This document shows, in pieces, positions 17,076-25,491 of a stretch of DNA of 64,000 nt. The stretch's first letter is position 1. The number at the start of each line of letters is the position of its first letter. The position numbers were made by a program, and so were the translations under genes. This stretch comes from DASZIT01 sp963819695 (lineage in GTDB: Bacteria; Actinomycetota; Acidimicrobiia; Acidimicrobiales; RAAP-2), in NCBI GenBank assembly GCA_963819695.1, contig CAWFXD010000001.1, forward strand, positions 1,488,001-1,552,000, read 5' to 3'. The notes beneath the pieces are model-generated. The model did not search any database and had not been told where the DNA came from. It saw only the letters and a program-made list of their open reading frames with translations.

Positions 17076-18581
17076 TCAGCAGGGGTCCGCCGGGTCGGAG
17101 GGGTCAGTGTCGGAAGACGACTCGGATCCATCGTCGTCCTCGTAGGGGTTGCCCAGGATCTTTCGGGCCATGTCGACGATCACCGCGCTGTCGGCGTCTT
17201 CCTTGGTGACCACGCCGAGCAAGGGGGCAGCCAACAGACCGGTCACGATCCCGGTCTCGGCCATCGACTCGGCCTGGACCACGCTCCATTCCCACAGCCG
17301 TTTGACCATGTCGGGGCTCGTAGCCTTCTTCGGGGGGATCTTGAGCCAGCAGTTGACGGTGGCATGGGCGACCCCGGTGGCGGCGGGGAAGAGCCAGATG
17401 AGCCGATAATTGCCGGTGGCGTCCACCACCGTCGCGGCGATGTAGGCGAGGGCGACACTGCAGAGGTTGAACGGGGACAGCAGGACCCCGAGACGCTCAC
17501 CGAGCCCGCCTGACCGCGGGAGCAACTGCAGCAGCATGGGCGCCAGCACGATGATGTACGCCCCGACAAAGGGTGCGCCGATGTAGCTCAACACCACCGC
17601 CTGCCAGAGATGGGTGTCGAAGTACTGCACCCCGGCGAGGACGGCACCCACCAGCGGCGCGCCGATGGCCAACTGGCGCGCCGACAGGATCCGGCTGAAC
17701 GGGATCCCGAGACCGATACCGATGAAGAACACCGGGATGCCGGTGGCCAATCCGGCCACGGTTTGAGCGCTGGCCCCGGCATGCAGCACCCGCTGGAAGA
17801 ACAGCACCGCCACGAAGGCCGTGGAGCCGATGCCCGACCAGAACAGGAGTGAACCGGTGACCAGCACCTTGGCGTTTGGACCGGCCAGAACCGAACGAAG
17901 CTCGTCCCGCACCCGTCGGGCCCGGGCCCCGCGGTCGGCTTCGGCCCCGAAGGTCGCCGCCGGTGCCTCCCTCACCAGCAGCAGGACCACCACTCCGACG
18001 CCGACCATGATGATGGCAGCCACTTGGAAGGGCAGATTCCAGGTGGCCGGATCGCTCTGCTTCCAGGAGGCGATCACGGTGGCCTTGATCCCGAGACTGG
18101 CCACCGTGCCCAGGACGGTGGTGAGCAGCAGTGCCTTGAGCCATCGGCTCCGGCCGAACACCTCGGGCAGGACCGCGGCGTTGGTCAACGTGAAGATGGC
18201 GGCCGCCTGTCTGGCAATGAGGATGAACAGCACCAGCATCCAGTAGCCGCGGACGACGGTGAACATCCAGGTTGCCGCACCCATCAGGATGAGGCTTCCG
18301 GCCATGTAGGGCGTGCGCCGACCCACCCGGCTGCGGGTGCGGTCGCTCAACCGGCCCACCAGCGGATAGGTGACCCAGCTCAGGAGTCGGTTGGCGGTGA
18401 GGGCGAAGGTGACCGCCAAGGCTCCCGATGCCCGCTGCTGGACGAAGAGGGTGATCAGGACCCCGGAGACGGCCAGGTTGGCCCGGGGGCCCACCAGCCC
18501 GATGGACAGCCCGATGAAGCTGCGAACCCGGGAGGCGTCAATCGGCCCGGCGGGCAGCCTGACCCGGTCCGGCCGGGTCAT
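17076..18581 (-). CDS. MFS transporter (12-TM type)
   Basis: A 501-residue polytopic membrane protein. About 12 hydrophobic segments can be picked out, with the cytoplasmic-loop motif LVGRLSDRTRSRVGRRTPYMAG between TM2 and TM3, typical of the major facilitator superfamily and resembling the glycoside-pentoside-hexuronide sugar symporters. A central loop (about residues 205-225) is Arg/Ala-rich, and the C-terminus has an acidic Asp/Ser tail. The ATG at 18581 was preferred; an in-frame TTG at 18638 would add 19 residues. The substrate cannot be told. It is 69 bases downstream of the DUF1844 gene on the same strand and converges on the cold-shock-like gene. Confidence 0.85.
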   Translation of the reverse strand: MTRPDRVRLPAGPIDASRVRSFIGLSIGLVGPRANLAVSGVLITLFVQQRASGALAVTFALTANRLLSWVTYPLVGRLSDRTRSRVGRRTPYMAGSLILMGAATWMFTVVRGYWMLVLFILIARQAAAIFTLTNAAVLPEVFGRSRWLKALLLTTVLGTVASLGIKATVIASWKQSDPATWNLPFQVAAIIMVGVGVVVLLLVREAPAATFGAEADRGARARRVRDELRSVLAGPNAKVLVTGSLLFWSGIGSTAFVAVLFFQRVLHAGASAQTVAGLATGIPVFFIGIGLGIPFSRILSARQLAIGAPLVGAVLAGVQYFDTHLWQAVVLSYIGAPFVGAYIIVLAPMLLQLLPRSGGLGERLGVLLSPFNLCSVALAYIAATVVDATGNYRLIWLFPAATGVAHATVNCWLKIPPKKATSPDMVKRLWEWSVVQAESMAETGIVTGLLAAPLLGVVTKEDADSAVIVDMARKILGNPYEDDDGSESSSDTDPSDPADPC

Positions 18582-18650
18582 CGATGGGGGCGGGATGGAC
18601 GGGTGGGCCCGGTGCCGGATCGAGCCCGGGCCCGTCAACGGGGAGGTCGC

Positions 18651-19214
18651 TCACCCGCCGGGCTCGGCCTCCGTGCGGGATTCGGTTGTGCCCGGGGCCG
18701 GTTCGTCGGAGGCCGGTTGGTCGGAGGCGGGTTGGTCGGAGGCCGGTGCACCGGAGGCCGGTTGGTCGGAGGCGCCATTGGTGCCGGCGGAGGTGGCCAT
18801 CTGCTCGCCGGCCCGCTGGGCGGCGTCGATCTGCACATAGGCCAGTTGCAGCTGGCTGAGACCTTCCTTGAGGGGCTCCTCGGCCTCCCCGAGCCGCCCC
18901 TTGAGGCCGTCGACCAGGCAGGCCAGGGCGTCGATGGCCAGACGCGCCTGCGGGAGGAGCGGTGGGGCCTGGGACAGGTAGACGGCGGCCAGCTCGAACA
19001 GCCCGTAGCAGTGATTGGCCACCACCACCTCGACCGGAGCGTTGGCCAGCTCCCGCTGCATGGCCTCGACCTGTGCGGCGAGCTCGGTGTCGTCGCGGGG
19101 TGGGGCCTGTCCGCTACCCGAGGGCGGCGACGAGCCTGCCGGAGCCGGAGGGACACCCCCGGGGGTCGGTTTCCCGACCGGTCGCTCGCCTTCAGGTGTC
19201 CAGAGAGAACTCAC
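18651..19214 (-). CDS. DUF1844 domain protein
   Basis: A 187-residue protein. Residues 40-140 match the DUF1844 family: an AxVxxVVANHCYGLFELAAVYLSQ stretch followed by ARLAIDALACLVDGLKGRLG and LSQLQLAYVQI, predicted all-helical. The function is not known. The N-terminus is Pro/Gly-rich; the C-terminus carries repeats of the pentad-like unit SDQPA. The family is often found beside infC in actinobacteria, as here, where it is divergent from infC. The start is GTG at 19214, six bases after a -10-like TAGGCT. Confidence 0.75.
   Translation of the reverse strand: MSSLWTPEGERPVGKPTPGGVPPAPAGSSPPSGSGQAPPRDDTELAAQVEAMQRELANAPVEVVVANHCYGLFELAAVYLSQAPPLLPQARLAIDALACLVDGLKGRLGEAEEPLKEGLSQLQLAYVQIDAAQRAGEQMATSAGTNGASDQPASGAPASDQPASDQPASDEPAPGTTESRTEAEPGG
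18675..18768. repeat. Short in-frame repeats encoding SDQPA-type units
   Basis: On the plus strand the unit GAGGCCGGTTGGTCG recurs with small changes between about 18710 and 18768. It encodes the repeated Ser-Asp-Gln-Pro-Ala tail of the DUF1844 protein on the minus strand. A likely site of replication slippage. Confidence 0.6.
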
Positions 19215-19220
19215 GGTGGT

Positions 19221-19226
19221 AGCCTA
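19221..19226 (-). promoter_or_regulatory. Leaderless -10 element of the DUF1844 gene
   Basis: The minus strand reads TAGGCT six bases before the GTG start at 19214, with no Shine-Dalgarno between. Confidence 0.45.
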
Positions 19227-19415
19227 AAGGGTGCAAGACGAGGAAGCGGAGTCGCGCGGTCTACGACTCCCACCCGGCCATGAGCCCGTTGGGCAAGTGC
19301 GCCGGGTCCATGGGTCCGGATGCTGGCTTTGGCTGGTAATTGTTCCGGTGGCAGCTCCGCTCCTTATTCGTCGGTTACGGGAAGTCCGTGGCCCGAAGAT
19401 AGGAGTGCAGTCGAA

Positions 19416-20201
19416 ATAGCAGCTACCGTCACCACCAATGAACCACGGATCAACGACCGAATCCGCGCCCGTGAGGTCCGCCTGGTCGACCCCGACGGTG
19501 AGCAACTTGGGATCAAATCACTCGCCGAAGCGCTGAACCTGGCCCGCGAACAAGACCTCGATCTGGTCGAAGTGGCGCCGCTGGCCAATCCGCCGGTCGC
19601 CCGCATCATGGACTACGGGAAGTTCAAGTTCGATGCGGCCCAGCGGGCCAAGGAATCCAAGCGCAAGGCCGTCCACGTCGGGATCAAGGAGATGAAGTAC
19701 CGGCCGAAGATCGGGCCCGGCGACTTCGACACCAAGACCCGGCAGGTGGCCAAGTTCCTCGAAGAGGGTCACAAGGTCAAGATCACCATCATGTTCCGTG
19801 GCCGAGAGGTCTTCCATCCCGAGTTGGGCAAGAAGATCCTCGACCGCATTGCCGAGCAGATGGAGGGGATGGGCAAGTCCGAATCGGACCCCCGGCTCGA
19901 CGGTCGCAACATGGTGATGGTGCTGGCACCGGACAAGAGAGCGAAACAGTCGGCAGCATCCCGGGGCCCGAAGTCGGGTGGCAGCCACGCCAACGGTTCG
20001 ACCCCCGCGGTCGCCCCGGAGGTCGAGGTGGCGCCGGTGGTTGCGGCAACCCCCGTTGTCGAGGCGGCGCCGGTGGTCGAGGATGCCAAGGAGGAAGCGG
20101 CGGCCGGGGCATCCCCGGCCGAGGGTAGCGCCGCAGTTGCAGCACCGGAAACGGCAGAGGAGCAACCTCCGGCCGAAGAGAAGATCGAAGGAGAGGGTTG
20201 A
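19416..20201 (+). CDS. infC: Translation initiation factor IF-3, probable AUA start
   Basis: IF-3 keeps ribosomal subunits apart and checks start codons. The core, from NEPRINDRIRAREVRLVDPDG through VEVAPLANPPVARIMDYGKFKF, KEMKYRPKIGPGDFDTK, KITIMFRGREVFHP and GRNMVMVLAP, is complete. The family start lies a few codons before NEPRIND, yet no ATG, GTG or TTG is there. An ATA at 19416 sits ten bases after AGGAG (19401-19405) and gives the expected N-terminus; the next alternative is an ATG at 19320 that adds 32 unrelated residues. Non-standard infC starts are known to serve IF-3 autoregulation. A tail of about 75 Ala/Pro/Glu/Val residues follows the core, so the protein (261 residues) is much longer than the usual 180 or so. 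Confidence 0.9.
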   Translation: MAATVTTNEPRINDRIRAREVRLVDPDGEQLGIKSLAEALNLAREQDLDLVEVAPLANPPVARIMDYGKFKFDAAQRAKESKRKAVHVGIKEMKYRPKIGPGDFDTKTRQVAKFLEEGHKVKITIMFRGREVFHPELGKKILDRIAEQMEGMGKSESDPRLDGRNMVMVLAPDKRAKQSAASRGPKSGGSHANGSTPAVAPEVEVAPVVAATPVVEAAPVVEDAKEEAAAGASPAEGSAAVAAPETAEEQPPAEEKIEGEG

Positions 20202-20205
20202 GGCC

Positions 20206-20400
20206 ATGCCGAAGATGAAAACCGACAGCGGAGCCCGCAAGCGGATCAAGGTGACCGGGACCGGGCGGCTTCGCCGTCGCAAGGCCTTCCGATCCCACTT
20301 GCTGGAGAAGAAGTCGAGCACCCGGACCCGTCGATTGGGACGCGAGTCTGACTTCGCTCCCGGAGACGAACGCCAAGTCAAGCGAATGCTGGGTATGTAG
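20206..20400 (+). CDS. rpmI: 50S ribosomal protein L35
   Basis: A 64-residue, strongly basic ribosomal protein of the large subunit. The family opening MPKMKTDSGARKRIKVTGTG and the following RRRKAFRSHLLEKKS are clear. It starts four bases after the infC stop and is followed by rplT after 152 bases, giving the standard infC-rpmI-rplT operon. Confidence 0.96.
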   Translation: MPKMKTDSGARKRIKVTGTGRLRRRKAFRSHLLEKKSSTRTRRLGRESDFAPGDERQVKRMLGM

Positions 20401-20552
20401 CGCCGGCTGCCGATCGCACCCCGTCGGTCTCGGGCAATCCCGATCCCGACAACATTCGACACCAAGTTCCCGATTAACCGCCGGCGGATCGCATCCGCTC
20501 GGCTGATGAACAACCATCCGACCGACACCGCCCCCAACGAAAAGGAGTTCCC

Positions 20553-20939
20553 ATGGCCCGAGTGAAGCGCGCAGTCCACGCCAAGAAGCACCACCGCGCC
20601 GTTCTCGAGCAGGCGCAGGGCTACTACGGCAACAAGAGCCGTTCGTTCCGCGCCGCCAACGAGCAGGTGATGCACTCGTTGCAGTACGCCTACCGCGACC
20701 GTCGGGCCCGCAAGGGCGAGTTCCGCAAGCTCTGGATCCAGAGGATCAATGCGGCCGCCCGCCTGAACGGCATGAGCTACAGCCGGCTCATCGCCGGGCT
20801 GCACGCCGCCGAGGTCGAAGTCGACCGCAAGGTGCTGGCCGATCTGGCCGTCACCGCTCCCGAGGCGTTCACCGCACTGGTGAAGGTGGCCGAGGAAGCG
20901 CTGGCCGACGCCCAGGCGACCGCCGAGGCTGCTTCCTGA
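20553..20939 (+). CDS. rplT: 50S ribosomal protein L20
   Basis: A 128-residue large-subunit assembly protein. It has the family hallmarks ARVKRAVHAKKHHRAVLEQAQGYYG, KSRSFRAANEQVMHSLQYAYRDRRARKG, and FRKLWIQRINAAARLNGMSYSRLI. A strong Shine-Dalgarno AAAGGAG precedes the ATG. The 152-base gap from rpmI is long for this operon, and might hold a leader or an attenuation structure; I could not identify one. The last 12 residues are an Ala-rich extension. Confidence 0.96.
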   Translation: MARVKRAVHAKKHHRAVLEQAQGYYGNKSRSFRAANEQVMHSLQYAYRDRRARKGEFRKLWIQRINAAARLNGMSYSRLIAGLHAAEVEVDRKVLADLAVTAPEAFTALVKVAEEALADAQATAEAAS

Positions 20940-20971
20940 ACCAGCCGGGGCTGAGCTTCACGCATCAGCGG

Positions 20972-21823
20972 GTGAAGCGGGTCCGCCAGTTGCTGCGGAA
21001 GCGCAGCCTGCGGTGGTCGGACCGCTGCCTGGTCGTCGAGGGTGCCGAACTGCTGTCGGTCGCCCTCGAAGCCGGCGCCGTCGTCGAGTCGGTCTACGTC
21101 GCCCCGGAAGGGCGGTCGAACCCGGCGGTGGCCGAGGTGGTGGCCCGCGCCTACCGGCACGGCGCCCGGGTCTTCGATCTCGCCCCCGGGGTCATCGAAC
21201 GGGTGGCCGATACCGTCACTCCCCAGCCGGTGCTGGCCGTGGTCGGCTTCGTGCCGGCGACTCTCGAGGGGGTGGCACCCGCCTCATCGATGATCCTGGT
21301 ATGCGCAGATGTCCGCGACCCCGGAAACGCCGGGACGGTGATCCGCACCGCCGACGCCTCCGGGGTCGACGCGGTGGTGTGCTGCGACGGCACCGTCGAT
21401 CCCACCAACCCGAAGACGGTGCGGGCGTCGGCCGGCTCGGTGTTCCACACCCCCATCGTGATGGGCGGTGACGCCCGGGCGGTGGTCGGAGATCTCCACC
21501 AGCGCGGCTTCATCACGGTGGGAACGGTGGTGCGGGGTGGTGCCGACTACACCGCATTCGACTGGCGGCAACGGGTGGCGGTCGTGCTCGGCAACGAGGC
21601 GTCGGGTCTGAGCGAACGGGTGGTGGCCGCGTTGGACGCCCGGGTCTCGATCCCGATGGCCGGCCGGGCCGAATCGCTGAACGTGAGCGTATCGGCGGCC
21701 GTGCTCTGCTTCGAAGCCCTGCGCCAGAGGCGAACCGGGCCCGGCGAGTGGCGCTCTACGATGCCGGAGGTGGAAACCGCCCCGACAGACCCGGACCACG
21801 AGCCCGGAGCCCCTCGAACGTGA
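20972..21823 (+). CDS. TrmH/SpoU-family RNA 2'-O-methyltransferase
   Basis: A 283-residue SAM-dependent methyltransferase of the SPOUT (trefoil-knot) class that modifies rRNA or tRNA ribose. The N-terminal substrate-binding domain has RRLLR-type RQLLRKRSLRWSDRCLVVEG. The knot region shows VCADVRDPGNAGTVIRTADASG, VLGNEASGLSE and VSIPMAGRAESLNVSVSAAVLCFEALRQR. The GTG at 20972 is used, but the family sequence begins a few codons earlier (LSFTHQRVKRV), so an upstream CTG near the rplT stop may be real. It overlaps pheS by four bases (GTGA). Confidence 0.88.
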   Translation: MKRVRQLLRKRSLRWSDRCLVVEGAELLSVALEAGAVVESVYVAPEGRSNPAVAEVVARAYRHGARVFDLAPGVIERVADTVTPQPVLAVVGFVPATLEGVAPASSMILVCADVRDPGNAGTVIRTADASGVDAVVCCDGTVDPTNPKTVRASAGSVFHTPIVMGGDARAVVGDLHQRGFITVGTVVRGGADYTAFDWRQRVAVVLGNEASGLSERVVAALDARVSIPMAGRAESLNVSVSAAVLCFEALRQRRTGPGEWRSTMPEVETAPTDPDHEPGAPRT

Positions 21824-22884
21824 GCGACGCTCCGGATATCGAGGCACTGGTCGCCGACGCCCAGGCGGCCATTGCCGCCGCTACCAGCACCGAGGACATC
21901 ACCCGGTTGGCCACTGAGATGGTGGGCAAGAAGTCACCGTTGTCGGAGGCGCACCGCTCGCTCGGGAAGCTCGACCCCGAGGCCCGCAAGCAACTCGGGC
22001 AACGCCTCAACGAGGCCCGCACCGCCATCGACGAGCTGCTGGACCGCCGGCGCACCGAACTGCAGCGGGCGGAGATGGAAGCGGCGATGGAGGCCGACCT
22101 CCTCGACCTGTCCGAGTTCATTCCCGGTCCGGCTGTCGCCCCATCGGTCCGCGGCCATCTCCATCTGGTGTCCCAGACCCGGGATGCGCTGGAGGACGTC
22201 TTCGTGGGCATGGGCTTCGAGGTGGCGGAGGGCCCCGACATCGAGACCGACTGGTACAACTTCGGCGCCCTGAACATCCCGCCGGCCCACCCGGCCCGCG
22301 GGATGTGGGACACCTTCTACCTGAACCTGGGTGCTCCCGAGTCGACCCTGCTCCGCACCCACACGTCGCCGGTCCAGATCCACTTGATGGAGGCGGCGGT
22401 GGCCGACGGCGGTCTCCCCATCCATGCGGTCATGCCCGGGCGCTGCTACCGCCGGGACACCCCCGACGCCTCCCACCTCCCGGTCTTCCACCAGATCGAG
22501 GGCCTGGTGGTCGACAAGGGGATCACCTTCGCCGACCTGGCCGGCACCATCGAGGTGTTCACCACCGCCTACTTCGGTCCCGACATCCACTCGAGGCTCC
22601 GACCGGCCTACTTCCCGTTCACCGAGCCTTCGGCCGAGTTCGAAGTGACCTGCACCATCTGTCACGGGAGCGGCTGCCGCACCTGCTCCCAGACCGGCTG
22701 GATCGAGCTCGGCGGCTGCGGGATGGTGGACCCGGCGGTGTTCGACGCGGTCGGCATCGATGGCGACCAGTGGACCGGGTACGCCTTCGGTTTCGGCATC
22801 GACCGCTGTGCCCAGATGCGCCACCAGATCGCCGACATGCGGGCACTGAACGAGAACGACATCCGCTTCTTGCGGCAGTTCTGA
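21820..22884 (+). CDS. pheS: Phenylalanyl-tRNA synthetase alpha subunit
   Basis: The catalytic subunit of the alpha2-beta2 enzyme that charges tRNA-Phe. The N-terminal coiled coil (about 1-90) is followed by class II motifs: GHLHLVSQTRDALEDVFVGMGFEVAEGPDIETDWYNF split across residues 105-145, HTSPVQIH, and the motif 2 arginine in GRCYRRDTPDASHLPVFHQIEGL. A Cys-rich insertion (CTICHGSGCRTC, about 286-297) could bind zinc; it occurs in many bacterial PheS. Motif 3 is GYAFGFGIDRCAQMRH. The GTG at 21820 overlaps the previous stop codon. Confidence 0.96.
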   Translation: MSDAPDIEALVADAQAAIAAATSTEDITRLATEMVGKKSPLSEAHRSLGKLDPEARKQLGQRLNEARTAIDELLDRRRTELQRAEMEAAMEADLLDLSEFIPGPAVAPSVRGHLHLVSQTRDALEDVFVGMGFEVAEGPDIETDWYNFGALNIPPAHPARGMWDTFYLNLGAPESTLLRTHTSPVQIHLMEAAVADGGLPIHAVMPGRCYRRDTPDASHLPVFHQIEGLVVDKGITFADLAGTIEVFTTAYFGPDIHSRLRPAYFPFTEPSAEFEVTCTICHGSGCRTCSQTGWIELGGCGMVDPAVFDAVGIDGDQWTGYAFGFGIDRCAQMRHQIADMRALNENDIRFLRQF

Positions 22885-22908
22885 TGCGTCGATGGTGAGA
22901 GGACAGTA

Positions 22909-25449
22909 GTGCGCGTACCCCTTTCGTGGCTCCGAGACTTCGCCCCATTCGCCGGGGAACCGGCCGACCTGGCCGCCACCCTTGACGACCTCGGACTGGT
23001 GGTCGAAGAGATCGAGCGGGTCGGTGAGGGGCTCGAAGACGTGGTGGTGGCCCGGGTCGAGGAGATCGCCCCGATCTCCGGGGCCGACAAGATCCGGCGG
23101 GTGGTGGTCGACGCCGGCGGCGGTCCGGTCGAGGTGGTCTGCGGAGCCTGGAACTTCGCGGTTGGGGACCTGGTCCCGCTGGCACCAGTGGGGGCGGTCC
23201 TCCCTGGGGGGTTTGCCATCGGCCGGCGCAAGATGAAGGGCGTGGCCTCCAACGGCATGCTGTGTTCGGGCCAGGAGCTCCAGCTGTCCGACGACGCGGC
23301 CGGGATCATGGTGTTGAACGGCGTGGACGGCGCCCGTCCCGGCCAGCGGTTCACCGAGGTAATGGGGATCGAACCCGACGTGGTCTTCGACATCGCCGTC
23401 GAGGCCAACCGGCCGGATGCCTGGAGCATTGCCGGCGTGGCTCGGGATCTGGCGGCTCGGCTGGGTCTCCCCTTCATCATTCCCGAGGTTGACCAATCGG
23501 CGGTGTGGGGCGCGGGTGCCGCTGCCTCCGTCGAGTCGCTGACCTCGGTCCGGGTCGAGGACACCGGGTTGTGCCCGCGGTTCACTGCCCGGGTGATCAC
23601 CGACGTCGAAGTCGGTCCTTCGCCGACGTGGCTGGCCGATCGGCTCCGACTGGCCGGGATGCGGGCCATCAACAATGTGGTCGACGCCTCCAACTACGTG
23701 ATGCTCGAGCTCGGCCAACCCACCCACCCCTACGACCTCGATCGCCTGGGCGGCGGCGGGTTGGTGATCCGGCGGGCGGCCGAGGGCGAGACCCTCACCA
23801 CCCTCGACGGTGTGACCCGAGAACTCGGCCGCCCGGGTCCGGGATTGGGTGACACCGGTGAGGACTGTTTGATCTGTGACGCCGAGGGGACCCCGGTCGG
23901 GATCGGCGGCATCATGGGCGGGGCGTCCTCGGAGATCGGTCCGGGCACCACCCGGGTGCTGCTCGAGACCGCCTACTTCGATCCGATGGCCATCGCCCGC
24001 ACCTCGAAGCGGCTGGCACTGCGGACCGAGGCGTCCGCCCGGTACGAGCGGGGATGTGATCCGGCGGGTATCGACCGGGCCGCCGATCGTTTCTGCCAGC
24101 TCCTGGCCCTGACGGCCGGCAACCAGGCGGCGGCGGCCGCGGGGACGATTGACATCCGGGGCAACGTGCCGGCGCCGATGGAGCTGACGGTGCGGGTCGC
24201 CCGGGTGAACGAGCTGTTGGGCACCGGGCTCATCGCCTCGGAGATCTCCGCGTTGTTGTCGCCGATCGGGATCACCTCGGTGGAAGTGTCCTCCGACGGT
24301 GAGGTTGACGGCGGCGGCGTCCTAGCGGTGACGGTTCCGACCTTTCGACCCGACATCCGGCCGGGGGCGATGGGCGAGGCGGACATCACCGAGGAAGTGG
24401 CCCGCACCTACGGGTACGCACGACTGCCGCGCCGGATGCCGGCCTGGCCCCAGCCCGGGCGCCTCACTGTGTACCAGCGGGATCGCCGGAGACTGAAGGA
24501 CATGCTCTGCGGATTCGGCGCCTCCGAGGCCTGGACGACCACCTTCGTCAGCGAGTTCGACCAGACGATGTCCCGAGTCGATCCGCCTTATATCGAGGTC
24601 ACCAACCCGCTGGTGGACTCCGAGCGGTTCCTACGCGCCTCGATGGTCCCAGGCCTGGTGCGCGCGGTGGTCTACAACACTGAACGCCGTCAAGGCGACC
24701 TCCGGCTCTTCGAGGTGGGGACGGTGTTCCAGTATCCGGAGACATCGCCGTCCGATCCCGATGACGGTCCTCCGGCGGAGATGTCGGAACGGCTGTGTGC
24801 GGTCTTCTGCGCCGAGGGGGATGATGCCCGGACGGCGGTGGCCGCCTGGCGAGCCATCGCCGAGGGGCTGGCCATCGACGACTGGGACATGACGCCCGCG
24901 GCTGGGACACCCGGCGCGGTACTGCACGGCTACCGGTCGTCGGGATTGGTGAGCGTGGCCGGGATCCCGCCGGGTGAGGTCGGCTCCGCCACCCCATCGA
25001 CCCAGTTCGGGGTGGTCGGTGAACTGGACCCCTTCATCGTCGGTTCCCTCGGTCTGCTCGGGCGGGACGGACGGGCCCGCCGGGTCGGATGGCTCGATCT
25101 GGACATCGGCGTTCTGCTGGATCGCGGCAGGGTGCCCCGCCGGCCGGAACTCGCCCAGCCCATCAGCCGGTTTCCGTCCTCCGACATTGACCTGGCCTTC
25201 GCCGTCGACGACGACGTGAGCACGATGACGGTCGAGCGCATCCTTCGCCGGGCCGCCGGGGAGGAACTGGAATCCGTCGAGCTGTTCGACGTCTTCCGCG
25301 GCGATGTGGTGGGCGAAGGCCGGCGCAGCTTGGCCTACCGGCTCCGGTTCTGTGCCCTCGACCACACCCTCAATGACGCGGAGCTCGCCGACCTACGAAA
25401 CCGGTGCATCGCCGCGGTGGAGAAGGGCGGCAAAGCCACGCTTCGCTAG
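22909..25449 (+). CDS. pheT: Phenylalanyl-tRNA synthetase beta subunit
   Basis: The 846-residue partner of PheS. In order: the N-terminal VPLSWLRDF start, an EMAP/tRNA-binding domain (about 40-150, with GADKIRRVVVD and GMLCSGQELQL), the B3/B4 editing domain with NRPDAWSIAGVARDLAARLG and QPTHPYDLDRL, the B5 domain, the catalytic-like domain with ERGCDPAGIDRA earlier and NPLVDSERFLRASMVPGL, and the C-terminal FDX-ACB anticodon domain (QPISRFPSSDIDLAF to the end). A GAGAGGA Shine-Dalgarno precedes the GTG start at 22909. The 24-base gap to pheS marks an operon. Confidence 0.96.
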   Translation: MRVPLSWLRDFAPFAGEPADLAATLDDLGLVVEEIERVGEGLEDVVVARVEEIAPISGADKIRRVVVDAGGGPVEVVCGAWNFAVGDLVPLAPVGAVLPGGFAIGRRKMKGVASNGMLCSGQELQLSDDAAGIMVLNGVDGARPGQRFTEVMGIEPDVVFDIAVEANRPDAWSIAGVARDLAARLGLPFIIPEVDQSAVWGAGAAASVESLTSVRVEDTGLCPRFTARVITDVEVGPSPTWLADRLRLAGMRAINNVVDASNYVMLELGQPTHPYDLDRLGGGGLVIRRAAEGETLTTLDGVTRELGRPGPGLGDTGEDCLICDAEGTPVGIGGIMGGASSEIGPGTTRVLLETAYFDPMAIARTSKRLALRTEASARYERGCDPAGIDRAADRFCQLLALTAGNQAAAAAGTIDIRGNVPAPMELTVRVARVNELLGTGLIASEISALLSPIGITSVEVSSDGEVDGGGVLAVTVPTFRPDIRPGAMGEADITEEVARTYGYARLPRRMPAWPQPGRLTVYQRDRRRLKDMLCGFGASEAWTTTFVSEFDQTMSRVDPPYIEVTNPLVDSERFLRASMVPGLVRAVVYNTERRQGDLRLFEVGTVFQYPETSPSDPDDGPPAEMSERLCAVFCAEGDDARTAVAAWRAIAEGLAIDDWDMTPAAGTPGAVLHGYRSSGLVSVAGIPPGEVGSATPSTQFGVVGELDPFIVGSLGLLGRDGRARRVGWLDLDIGVLLDRGRVPRRPELAQPISRFPSSDIDLAFAVDDDVSTMTVERILRRAAGEELESVELFDVFRGDVVGEGRRSLAYRLRFCALDHTLNDAELADLRNRCIAAVEKGGKATLR

Positions 25450-25491
25450 CGGTACCTTCAGAGCGAGCCGCGCAGGTCACGATTGTTGTGC

